Shown: one piece after another, positions 1 to 5,992 of the stretch
Layout: the number at the start of each line of letters is the position of its first letter
Numbering within the stretch: the stretch's first letter is position 1
Origin: Actinomycetes bacterium
Lineage (GTDB): Bacteria; Actinomycetota; Coriobacteriia; Coriobacteriales; Eggerthellaceae
DNA length: 15,907 bases
NCBI GenBank assembly: GCA_023403475.1
Contig: JAEYEL010000169.1
Location: 1 to 15,907, forward strand
Direction of reading: 5' to 3'
Position numbers and translations under genes: made by a program
Notes under the pieces: generated by a model
The model's input: only the letters and a program-made list of their open reading frames with translations
What the model was told of the DNA's origin: nothing
The model's database searches: none

Positions 1-118
1 TGTTGTCCTTTCCGTCCTCAATGTCCCGATATATCAACCCCAAATCCGCAAAAAATGCACCGCGCCTGCAAAACACGGCGCATTGTATCCACAAGCGGTA
101 GATTTGCCAACAGTAATG

Positions 119-163
119 GCAGGTCAGCTAGCTTTTTTAAGGTGGCTGGCCTGCTTCTTTTTT
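119..163 (+). terminator. Rho-independent terminator candidate
   Basis: Arms 119-128 and 145-154 form a 10-bp stem with one G-U pair, followed directly by a T-rich tract (155-163). It would end a transcript entering from the left of the window. The gene it belongs to is not visible. Confidence 0.6.
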
Positions 164-547
164 GGCTCTGAATCGGCGTTTGAAAGACATTCAGAATGTA
201 TTGGGAAATCGTCTGCCTCGAGCTTGGAAGCGGAAGGCTTCTCGGAAGACATTTTGGAAGACATTGGGTCTTCCGGCAGGACAGCGGATGCGTTGCCCTT
301 GTTGAGGATGTTGCCGAGCGGTTGCGCGGCGTCGTGGTCTCGGGAAGAAAAGCTCGCAGGTAGAGCCGCGCGAGAGCTAATGTAAAGCGGCTTTATTTGC
401 AGAACCTTCCATGCGCGATTACATTAGTTTCCATCCCCCTTTTCCGCAAAGTCGCAGCTCGAGTGCATGAAGAGCAACGGAGCGATTCTCGCTTCTCCAT
501 TTGTTCGCTGTATGGACTTGACGAGGGTCATGGAAAAAGACGTCGCC

Positions 548-581
548 AACTAATGTAATTAGACGTACAATTACATTAGTT
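548..581. promoter_or_regulatory. 13-bp perfect inverted repeat, possible operator
   Basis: Left arm AACTAATGTAATT (548-560) and right arm AATTACATTAGTT (569-581) are perfect reverse complements around an 8-bp spacer with ACGT at its centre. The 9-bp core of the same arms recurs at 377-385 and 419-427, also inverted but 33 bp apart. The arms are AT-rich and no T-tract follows, so a protein-binding site fits better than a terminator. The binding protein is unknown. Confidence 0.45.
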
Positions 582-755
582 TGAGATTGGAATTACATCT
601 TTTGAATCTCCTTTATGGGCTATTTGGTGCTGGATACAATAACACAAGTACTGCGTATCACGATTCGACCGAAAAACAAGAATATGATAAGAATCTCAAA
701 CTTTCGATAAGCACAAGGATGTTATATATGATTTAACGGTTGAGCATAATTGCCG

Positions 756-811
756 TTATCGGCGAAATCCGAATATTATTCCAACATAAAACCTTGATAT
801 TTTGCCGATAA
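756..811. promoter_or_regulatory. Inverted repeat upstream of the first Fic gene
   Basis: TTATCGGCGAAA (756-767) and TTTTGCCGATAA (800-811) match as an inverted repeat at 11 of 12 positions, with 32 bp between them. They lie 40-95 bp before the start of a Fic gene that carries its own DNA-binding domain, so autoregulation is a reasonable but unproven guess. A TTGATA element (794-799) overlaps the right arm; no clear -10 was found at good spacing. Confidence 0.3.
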
Positions 812-850
812 TGTACTCTGCTATCCTTGTGTAGAAAGTGAGGGTTCGCT

Positions 851-1747
851 ATGAAATATATTTCTGTTGCGGAAGCGGCGAAGAAGTGGGGCGTTTCCGA
901 ACGCAGCGTGCGCGGGTACTGTGCCGAAGGAAAAATCGACGGTGCATTCCTGACCGGTAAGACATGGAACATACCCGAAACCGCGGAGAAGCCCGACCGC
1001 ATTAACAAGAAAACTGACGCGCCAAAGACACTTCTTGAGGTGCTGAAAGCCGAGAAAGCAGCAAAGCTGCATGGCGGCATTTATCATAAAATCCAGATCG
1101 ATCTGACCTATAACTCCAACCACATCGAAGGCAGCCGCCTCACGCACGATCAGACGCGCTATATCTTTGAGACGAACACCATCGGCGTATCGGACGGGAC
1201 GGTCAAAGTTGACGATGTGGTCGAGACCGCCAACCATTTCAAGTGCATTGATATGATTATCGACAATGCCAATTACGCTCCGAGCGAGACGTTCATCAAG
1301 CAGCTGCATGCCGTTCTGAAAAGCGGAACTTCCGACTCCCGCCTCGATTGGCTTACCGTCGGGGACTATAAAAGACTGCCCAACGAAGTCGGCGGTATGG
1401 ATACAACTGTACCTGAGAATGTCGGTGCCGAGATGAAGAAGCTGCTTGCCGAATATAACTCCATTGAAAATAAGATCTTTGATGATCTGCTGGATTTCCA
1501 CTATCGCTTTGAGCGCATCCATCCGTTCCAGGACGGCAACGGCAGAGTCGGGCGTCTGCTCCTTTTCAAAGAGTGTCTGCGGAACAACATCGTGCCGTTT
1601 ATCATTGAGGGCGACATCAAGATGTTCTACTACCGCAGCTTGAAGGAATGGCAGAACGAGCGCGGCTATCTGCGTGATACCTGCCTGTCCGCACAGGACA
1701 GGTTTAAGAAGTATTTGGACTATTTCCGAGTACCGTATGGCAAATAA
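851..1747 (+). CDS. Fic family protein with N-terminal HTH (class II)
   Basis: Fic proteins usually transfer AMP or another nucleotide to a hydroxyl side chain of a target protein. The first ~50 residues (MKYISVAEAAKKWGVSERSV...) resemble an excisionase/MerR-type helix-turn-helix, probably for DNA binding. The core follows, with the motif HPFQDGNGRVGR from His224, a full match to HPFx[D/E]GNGRxxR. S89-N-H-I-E93-G94 matches the [S/T]xxxE[G/N] inhibitory helix and lies before the core, which makes this a class II, self-inhibited enzyme. The 298-aa length is normal for HTH-Fic proteins. The ATG follows AGTGAGGG at a workable distance. It stands alone on its strand with a hairpin at its stop codon. 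The target is unknown; family confidence is high. Confidence 0.93.
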   Translation: MKYISVAEAAKKWGVSERSVRGYCAEGKIDGAFLTGKTWNIPETAEKPDRINKKTDAPKTLLEVLKAEKAAKLHGGIYHKIQIDLTYNSNHIEGSRLTHDQTRYIFETNTIGVSDGTVKVDDVVETANHFKCIDMIIDNANYAPSETFIKQLHAVLKSGTSDSRLDWLTVGDYKRLPNEVGGMDTTVPENVGAEMKKLLAEYNSIENKIFDDLLDFHYRFERIHPFQDGNGRVGRLLLFKECLRNNIVPFIIEGDIKMFYYRSLKEWQNERGYLRDTCLSAQDRFKKYLDYFRVPYGK

Positions 1748-1790
1748 GCAAATCCGCCCCTGTGCGATACAGAAGAGGATTGCTTATTTG
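1741..1790 (+). terminator. Hairpin overlapping the Fic stop codon
   Basis: CAAATAAGCAA (1741-1751) and TTGCTTATTTG (1780-1790) are perfect 11-bp inverted arms, extendable by ATCC/GGAT with one bulged base. The stop codon lies inside the left arm. No T-run follows, so it may be an mRNA 3'-end stabiliser rather than a classical terminator. Confidence 0.4.
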
Positions 1791-1889
1791 TAATAAACCC
1801 GTGCGTCTATGCCGTAAAAATATAGTATTTTCAATGTGTTTGCAGGTGTTGCGCTCACTTCCGCCATACACCCTATGACCAAAATCCCC

Positions 1890-1922
1890 AAACGGCCTGC
1901 AACAGCGCAGGTCGTTTTGTTA
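1890..1922 (+). terminator. Rho-independent terminator for the first Fic gene
   Basis: AAACGGCCTGC (1890-1900) pairs with GCAGGTCGTTT (1907-1917) around a 6-nt loop, with one G-T wobble. The right arm runs into TTTTGTTAT. This is the best terminator for the upstream + strand gene. Confidence 0.65.
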
Positions 1923-1933
1923 TAAAGCTAGCA

Positions 1934-2147
1934 TCAGTTCGAATCAACCGTACCGATACGCCACTTCTCCTTCTTGCTTTTCTTTACGAGATAGTCGTTG
2001 TTGATGACCTTGCACGACAAAGATGCGGACAGAGCCGGCGAATACACAGGACGCGCCCCATCGCGCAAAGCCGTGTTAACGAAAACATTTCGCCTTTCGT
2101 TTTCGTTAGGAACGCGAAAACGCCCGCTAACGAAAATAGCTTTTCGT
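1934..2147 (-). pseudogene. Possible gene remnant running into the 71-bp repeat
   Basis: On the minus strand a frame is open from just after a TAA at 2148-2150 to a TGA at 1934-1936. It has no ATG; a GTG at 2047 would give 37 residues. The distal part has plausible protein character (SCKVINNDYLVKKSKKEKWR then IGTVDSN and stop), while the proximal part is read through the repeat. I recognise no family. It could be the 3' end of a gene cut by the repeat, or simply a chance frame. It is listed because it occupies the otherwise empty 1748-2075 gap. Confidence 0.2.
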
Positions 2148-2150
2148 TAA
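2076..2150. repeat. Direct repeat copy A, downstream of the second Fic gene
   Basis: Positions 2076-2146 match 3368-3438 at 67 of 71 positions in the same orientation. The copy contains four TTTTCGTTA units in alternating orientation: 2078-2086 (inverted), 2100-2108, 2128-2136 (inverted) and 2141-2149. The outer pair forms a perfect 10-bp terminal inverted repeat TTAACGAAAA/TTTTCGTTAA, and the last two form a 9-bp hairpin with loop TAGC. It ends one base before the stop codon of the Fic gene. Confidence 0.85.
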
Positions 2151-2151
2151 A

Positions 2152-3300
2152 TCAATCCGTGCCCACTTCCAAAATGTCCAAGTAGCTCTTGAACGCATAG
2201 CGTTTATTTCTCACAAGACCGGGGTCGACATCCATAAGAATGCCCAGATCGCTCACGAAGCGATGTATCAGAGACCCCGCAGTTGGCGGAGTAACGCCAA
2301 GCGCTGCCGCAACGCCCGTACGCGTAACCTGCGGAGTGACGAACAACTGGTCGAGCAGCTTTCGCGCATTGACCGCCGTCTGCGCATCAAGGTTGTTTAT
2401 TTTCAGCTGTAAAGTCTCACGCAGTAAATCTATTGCCTTCGCGGATTCAGACGACTCGTTCGATATCTCGACAATGCCTCTGAGAAAGAACTTCACCCAC
2501 TCTTCCCACTTGCCATCAGTTCTTACGGCCATAAGGCGATCGTAATACTCCGCCCGATTCCTTTTGAAATAGTAGCTTAAATAGAGAAGCGGTTGAGAAA
2601 GAATTCCCTGATAGCATAACCAAAAGGTGATGAGCAGACGCCCCATTCTGCCGTTGCCGTCAAGGAACGGGTGTATGCTTTCAAACTGGGCATGTATTAA
2701 CGCTATTTGCACAAGTGGCGGCATGCCGTCGTTCTCGTAGAAATAGCGCTCGAGGTCATCGAGGGCAACTCTCATATCGCCGACAGCTGGAGGAACGAAA
2801 GCGGCGTTTAACAGCGTGCTTCCCGCACCGCCTATCCAGTTTTGCGACGTGCGGAATTCCCCAGGATTGCGGCCGCTACCGCGCCCGGACGCCAGCAACT
2901 TCGCGTGTATCTCCCTCAACAGCCTGAGGCTAAGCGGAAACCCGTCAACGCGAAGTCGCTTCAGCCCATAATTCAAGGCACTCACATAATTCGTGACCTC
3001 GCGAGCGTCAGACGTCTGCCTCTCTTCCGTCTCCAAAACCTCGACAAGCGATGCCTGCGTCCCCTCTATCTGAGAGCTCAAAAGCGCCTCTTTTTTAACG
3101 TACATCGACACGAAAAGATCTGGGTTGGGAAGAGTTTGGGTTATTCCGTCCAGCCTGCCCAAAGCCCTATCGGCCTCGGAGAGCAACGTTATCATCTCAA
3201 GATCGAAAGAAAGCGAAGGGTTACTCGGAGGAAGCTTCGCCGGAACAAAAGACACGTACCCCTCAAGCTGCCTGACAAACGTTCCCGCACGGTTCTTCAT
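2152..3300 (-). CDS. Fic family protein, class II, with C-terminal winged-helix-like domain
   Basis: A 382-residue Fic enzyme of the SoFic-like architecture, probably an AMP transferase acting on a protein. HPFLDGNGRMGR from His210 is an intact catalytic motif. S75-S-Q-I-E79-G80 is the inhibitory helix motif and sits before the core, so the enzyme should be held inactive until relieved. Residues ~300-370 (ending in RKLLDQLFVTPQVTRTGVAA and following) look like a winged helix, which is common in this subfamily. The start has AAAGGAG 9 bases upstream. It differs in domain order from the other Fic protein, so the two are not a recent duplication. It is a single-gene unit bounded by two copies of a 71-bp repeat. 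Substrate unknown. Confidence 0.94.
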   Translation of the reverse strand: MKNRAGTFVRQLEGYVSFVPAKLPPSNPSLSFDLEMITLLSEADRALGRLDGITQTLPNPDLFVSMYVKKEALLSSQIEGTQASLVEVLETEERQTSDAREVTNYVSALNYGLKRLRVDGFPLSLRLLREIHAKLLASGRGSGRNPGEFRTSQNWIGGAGSTLLNAAFVPPAVGDMRVALDDLERYFYENDGMPPLVQIALIHAQFESIHPFLDGNGRMGRLLITFWLCYQGILSQPLLYLSYYFKRNRAEYYDRLMAVRTDGKWEEWVKFFLRGIVEISNESSESAKAIDLLRETLQLKINNLDAQTAVNARKLLDQLFVTPQVTRTGVAAALGVTPPTAGSLIHRFVSDLGILMDVDPGLVRNKRYAFKSYLDILEVGTD

Positions 3301-3335
3301 ACGGCTGCTCTCCTTTCACGCGTCTCATGAGCGAA

Positions 3336-3344
3336 AGTATAGCA
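3336..3344 (-). promoter_or_regulatory. Extended -10 promoter of the second Fic gene
   Basis: On the minus strand TGCTATACT is a good extended -10 element; the -35 hexamer at 17-18 bp is weak. Transcription would start near 3329, about 30 nt before the ATG. Repeat copy B lies immediately upstream of this promoter, where an activator or repressor could act. Confidence 0.5.
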
Positions 3345-3367
3345 TGAAATATTTTCTTTAGAATGAA

Positions 3368-3438
3368 TTAACGAAAACATTTTTCCTTTCATTTTCGTTA
3401 GGAACGCGAAAACGCCTGCTAACGAAAATAGCTTTTCG
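3368..3438. repeat. Direct repeat copy B, upstream of the second Fic gene
   Basis: This is the partner of the copy at 2076-2146, with four substitutions in 71 bp and no gaps. It keeps the inner inverted pair TTTTCGTTAG/CTAACGAAAA (3393-3402 and 3419-3428) and the outer TTAACGAAAA, but the last TTTTCGTTA unit has decayed to TTTTCGCTA. It sits between the Fic promoter and ruvA. Confidence 0.85.
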
Positions 3439-3596
3439 CTATCGGCAGAGGTGCAGGCGTGTAAAGTTCCAAGGGTCTCACCACAATTTCGCTCTCGCCG
3501 ATAATGAAGTTCATTTCTGGTGCGAAACGGATTGAGGCTCCCAGGTCGCTGCGGCGTCTCGCACCGCGGCGTTTCGCATCGCAGCGCACCACAACC
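3439..3596. other. Intergenic space after ruvA where ruvB would be expected
   Basis: No gene was recognised here. A 31-codon minus-strand frame beginning MNFIIGESEIVVRPLELY ends inside repeat copy B; it does not resemble the RuvB N-terminus. The part next to ruvA holds imperfect repeats of the type GCGGCGTYTCGCA (about 3550-3582). Confidence 0.4.
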
Positions 3597-4196
3597 CTAC
3601 GCAGAGCCCAGTTTCTTGAGCGCGAACTGCAAAAGCCCCTTCTCGCTCGCCCCCTCCGGGGCACCTTTCAGCGCAAGATCCGCCTCCGCCGAAGTGAAGC
3701 CCATGGCAAGCAGGGCTTCGCGGGCGGCTGCGGCAGCCGTATCGTTTGCGTCTGCGCCAGAATCTTCGCCCTTGGAGAACAGCGTTTCCCCCACGTGGTC
3801 GAGCGAACCCTTAAGCTCCAAAATGATGCGCGAGGCGGTCTTCTTGCCAACCCCCGGAATCTTGGAAACCAGCGCTACGTCCTGCGCTGCTACGGCATCG
3901 GCAAGCGCCTGCGGAGAAAACGACGAAAGCGCTGCAAGCGCCACCTTCGGCCCCACACCGCTCACGCCTATGAGCTTTTCGAACAGCTCCTTTTCCGCCG
4001 AACCGAGAAAACCGAATAGGGCGATGCCGTCTTCGCGCACCTGCAAGTGCGTGAGCACCTGCACCGTCTCTCCCTGCGGCGGAAGCTTCGACAAGCTCGC
4101 TTGGGACATGCTCACCGCATAGCCTACACCGTTCACGTCGATAAACGCCTCGGTAAGGCTTCGGCCTGCCAGCATGCCTTTCAAAAACGCAATCAC
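3597..4196 (-). CDS. ruvA: Holliday junction branch migration protein RuvA
   Basis: RuvA binds four-way DNA junctions as a tetramer and loads the RuvB motor for branch migration in recombinational repair. The 199-residue length is typical. An N-terminal OB-fold (MIAFLKGMLAGRSLTEAFID...VNGVGYAV) is followed by two helix-hairpin-helix motifs (FEKLIGVSGVGPKVALAALS and VSKIPGVGKKTASRIILELK), a flexible alanine-rich linker near 145-160, and the C-terminal three-helix domain that contacts RuvB. The start is GTG (4194-4196) with AAGGGAG seven bases before it. It lies 61 bp after ruvC on the same strand and is probably co-transcribed. RuvB is absent immediately downstream. Confidence 0.97.
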   Translation of the reverse strand: MIAFLKGMLAGRSLTEAFIDVNGVGYAVSMSQASLSKLPPQGETVQVLTHLQVREDGIALFGFLGSAEKELFEKLIGVSGVGPKVALAALSSFSPQALADAVAAQDVALVSKIPGVGKKTASRIILELKGSLDHVGETLFSKGEDSGADANDTAAAAAREALLAMGFTSAEADLALKGAPEGASEKGLLQFALKKLGSA

Positions 4197-4211
4197 GCCC
4201 GAACTCCCTTC

Positions 4212-4283
4212 ATGCCTTCATGCCTTTGCTTTTTTATGCCTTCATGCTGCCGCACCGTCATGCCTTCATGCTGTCGTGCGTAG
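4212..4283. repeat. Three 24-bp tandem units between ruvC and ruvA
   Basis: The 12-mer ATGCCTTCATGC begins at 4212, 4236 and 4260, exactly 24 bp apart, each followed by a more variable 12 bp. The third unit forms the last codons of ruvC and the first lies close to the ruvA ribosome-binding site. Units two and three are more alike than either is to unit one. Confidence 0.8.
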
Positions 4284-4752
4284 TGTAGCAAATGGCAGCC
4301 GCCAAGGCGTCGGCAGCATGGTCGGGGTGGGGAACATCTTTGAGCGCGAGCAGCTTCTGCACCATGTACTGAATCTGCTCCTTTTCCGCCGAGCCTGTGC
4401 CCACCACGGAAAGCTTGATCTGGCGAGGGGTAAATTCCCCCACCTTAAGCCCGCCTTCGGCGCATGCCACCAACGCTGCGCCACGCGCCTGCCCCGTAGC
4501 GAACGCCGCCGTGACGTTTTGCCCGAACCACACCGTCTCGATGCCCACGCACGTAGGTTCGAACCGCCCGATTACTGCGCCCACCTGCTCGTGTATTTTC
4601 CGCAACCGCTGCGCAAGAGGCAGCGCCGCATCCGTCGATACGCACCCGTAGGCAATGCACGAAAGGCGCGACCCCTCCTGGCGCACCAAACCCCACCCGG
4701 TGTTCGCCAGCCCAGGGTCGATGCCAAGCACGGTTCGCTCTGTTCGCGTCAC
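4258..4752 (-). CDS. ruvC: Crossover junction endodeoxyribonuclease RuvC
   Basis: RuvC cuts Holliday junctions symmetrically after RuvAB migration. The RNase H-like fold is clear: LGIDPGLANTG holds the first catalytic Asp (residue 12 from the chosen start), VGIETVWFGQN the Glu (72), and PDHAADALAAA the final pair, His145 and Asp148. Most RuvC proteins have Asp at the His position; a His there is known in Thermus RuvC, so activity is likely kept. I chose the GTG at 4752 because AAGGA lies five bases before it and the protein then begins just ahead of the first strand (164 aa). A GTG at 4797 would add 15 residues but has no visible ribosome-binding site. A LexA-like box overlaps its promoter. 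Confidence 0.96.
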   Translation of the reverse strand: MTRTERTVLGIDPGLANTGWGLVRQEGSRLSCIAYGCVSTDAALPLAQRLRKIHEQVGAVIGRFEPTCVGIETVWFGQNVTAAFATGQARGAALVACAEGGLKVGEFTPRQIKLSVVGTGSAEKEQIQYMVQKLLALKDVPHPDHAADALAAAICYTTHDSMKA

Positions 4753-4851
4753 AATTTTCCTTATCTTGCCGACGTGTGCAATGCCGTCAACCAGCACCGC
4801 AGCGATCGGGCGTTCTTCAAGTCGTCAGCAACGCATCTTTTCAAGTACTTG

Positions 4852-4860
4852 ATTCTATCA
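4852..4860 (-). promoter_or_regulatory. Extended -10 promoter of ruvCA
   Basis: On the minus strand TGATAGAAT fits an extended -10 element (TGn plus TAGAAT at 4852-4857). No good -35 hexamer is seen; that region is taken by the LexA-like box. A 12-bp palindrome TCAAGTACTTGA (4841-4852) lies at the predicted start site, leaving a leader of roughly 95 nt. Confidence 0.5.
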
Positions 4861-4867
4861 CAAAAAA

Positions 4868-4881
4868 CGAACATTAGTTCA
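4868..4881. promoter_or_regulatory. LexA (SOS) box candidate
   Basis: CGAACATTAGTTCA matches the GAAC-N4-GTTC core of the Gram-positive and actinobacterial LexA box (CGAACATATGTTCG type) with a perfect inverted core. It covers the -35 region of the ruvCA promoter, where LexA would block polymerase. SOS control of ruv genes is well known in other bacteria. Confidence 0.65.
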
Positions 4882-5207
4882 TGAATTTTCGGGAATATAG
4901 TCAGAGTTCACATGAGGCCGAACCAGGAGCCGAATCGGAAGCCGAACCGGGAGCTGAACCGGAACGCGATCATCGACGGCACCGCCCACAAGGCGAAAGA
5001 CGGGCAGCTATGCGCGGCACAGCAGGCTGATAGACTGACCGACTGAAACAAGCCGAGAAGCCACCATGAAGCATTCCTGTTTATGCATGGCGAATTTGCT
5101 CATATCAAGAAGCATATCAAGCCCTTCCGAAGTCGCCTTTCATCACGAATCACTGCTTTACGCTCTGCAGCACGCCAACCTTTCCTGTGCTTCGGAATCC
5201 ACACCCG
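4882..5207. other. Intergenic region with a 12-bp degenerate repeat
   Basis: This region lies between ruvC and the PIN gene and holds no recognised gene. Four tandem 12-bp units (4914-4961) of the form GRAGCCGAACCG make up its left half. A 44-codon + strand frame (4912-5046) reads through them but has no ribosome-binding site and a composition set by the repeat. The rest shows nothing distinctive. Confidence 0.4.
4914..4961. repeat. Four 12-bp degenerate tandem repeats
   Basis: Units GAGGCCGAACCA, GGAGCCGAATCG, GAAGCCGAACCG and GGAGCTGAACCG follow each other without gaps. They lie upstream of the ruvCA promoter. Confidence 0.7.
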
Positions 5208-5747
5208 TCAGCGCTGCGGTATACTCCAGAGGGAAGGTGTTCTATAAGTCGCCCGTACGTAGCCACAAGAGTCTTCGAAGTGGGAGGTCATCGCAATGCG
5301 CCGGGACATCACACGACGTCGTTGGCACATAGCCAACGACGTCGCAAAGTCGTCCCCGCATTCGACCACCTTCATTTCCGGAATGCGTCGGAACACGTTG
5401 GGAACACGGGTGAGCAGTGTAGCATCATAGCGTAGCGACATCGCAGCCAAAACGAGGGTGTTCGTTCCGGTGGGCGTGCCGCTCGCTTCCAGCCACAAGC
5501 GTACGTAGCAATGCAGTTCGCAGCATTTTGAATCGTAGGGGACTTTCGGAAAAGGCAGCAAGAATTGACGTACAGCGCTGATGTTCTCTTCAGGATGGCC
5601 GCTTTGTGCGGCAGCTATAATCAGCTCAGATTCCACGATGACAGGAATTCCGAATTCCTTTGGCGAATAATTACGCCACACTGCAGGATTCACTTTGATG
5701 TCGCCACGCAGCAGTCCGACGCAGGTACTCGTGTCCAGATAGATCAT
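5208..5747 (-). CDS. PIN-domain (VapC-like) protein, probably active-site degenerate
   Basis: VapC toxins are PIN-fold ribonucleases that cleave tRNA or rRNA and are neutralised by the partner antitoxin. MIYLDTSTCVGLLRG carries the first Asp (5), VIVESEL the conserved Glu (41), and GTPTGTNTLVLAAMSL aligns with the usual G.PIG..D.LIAA block. There the catalytic Asp is Thr97, so nuclease activity is doubtful. PIN similarity ends near residue 130, whereas the frame continues to 179. A perfect 13-bp hairpin falls at codons ~135-145, so the tail may be read-through of once non-coding DNA. The start overlaps the antitoxin stop by 4 bp, normal translational coupling. It is either a decayed toxin or a PIN protein with another role. 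Confidence 0.85.
   Translation of the reverse strand: MIYLDTSTCVGLLRGDIKVNPAVWRNYSPKEFGIPVIVESELIIAAAQSGHPEENISAVRQFLLPFPKVPYDSKCCELHCYVRLWLEASGTPTGTNTLVLAAMSLRYDATLLTRVPNVFRRIPEMKVVECGDDFATSLAMCQRRRVMSRRIAMTSHFEDSCGYVRATYRTPSLWSIPQR
5314..5344. repeat. Perfect 13-bp inverted repeat inside the PIN gene
   Basis: CGACGTCGTTGGC (5314-5326) and GCCAACGACGTCG (5332-5344) are exact reverse complements around the loop ACATA. The stem is GC-rich and would be very stable in RNA. No T-tract follows on either strand. Confidence 0.85.
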
Positions 5748-5992
5748 TGCACGGCCTCTTCTCTCATGCGCATCTCTTTTACATCACGTTTACTCATAAT
5801 CCGCACAGGCTGCTTGAATGATACGTCGTCGATACTGCCGATCAGCCGCTCGAAACTTGGCGGCCACTCGTTTACGGCAGCGTTACGTATGAGTTCGGCT
5901 GCGCACTTCGACAGCGACGTGCCGCCGATATCAGCCATGTCGCGCAATGCATTCATAGTTTGATCGTCCAGATAAAGCGAAAGCTGCGGCAT
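5744..5992 (-). CDS. VapB-like ribbon-helix-helix antitoxin
   Basis: This 82-residue protein begins MPQLSLYLDDQTMNALRDMA, a basic-hydrophobic strand followed by two helices (GGTSLSKCAAELIRNAA), as in ribbon-helix-helix dimers. The C-terminal half (FERLIGSIDDVSFKQPVRI) is the expected toxin-binding tail. As the first gene of the pair it would repress its own promoter and bind the downstream PIN protein. AGGGGAAT sits just before the ATG. The stop overlaps the PIN start by 4 bp. An imperfect inverted repeat around 6044-6064 in the upstream region (ATATCCGT/ACGGTAT) could be its operator. The protein looks intact even though its partner does not. Confidence 0.85.
   Translation of the reverse strand: MPQLSLYLDDQTMNALRDMADIGGTSLSKCAAELIRNAAVNEWPPSFERLIGSIDDVSFKQPVRIMSKRDVKEMRMREEAVQ

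Larger units (their letters stand above)
164..850. other. Gene-poor region with inverted-repeat motifs
   Basis: No convincing gene is seen in this stretch. It contains CTAATGTAA at 377-385 and TTACATTAG at 419-427, a longer perfect palindrome at 548-581 and a partial copy near 591. Closer to the Fic gene lies a second, unrelated inverted repeat (756-767 and 800-811). The 100-codon reading frame at 83-385 overlaps the terminator and has no recognisable domain, so it was not called. Confidence 0.5.

Noticed and set aside
83..385. 100-codon + frame near the left edge
   Set aside because: It runs across a strong terminator hairpin, has no clear ribosome-binding site and shows no recognisable domain.
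1934..1948. GTTCGAATC word resembling a tRNA T-loop
   Set aside because: The flanking bases do not pair into a T-stem and no anticodon or acceptor arms are present.
3504..4122. Long + strand frames of 171 and 200 codons
   Set aside because: They lie antisense to ruvA, whose protein family is certain, and have shadow-like composition.
4912..5046. 44-codon + frame over the 12-bp repeats
   Set aside because: It has no ribosome-binding site and its sequence is dictated by the repeat.
5066..5332. 88-codon + frame opposite the PIN gene end
   Set aside because: It is partly antisense to the PIN gene, contains the hairpin and lacks a domain.
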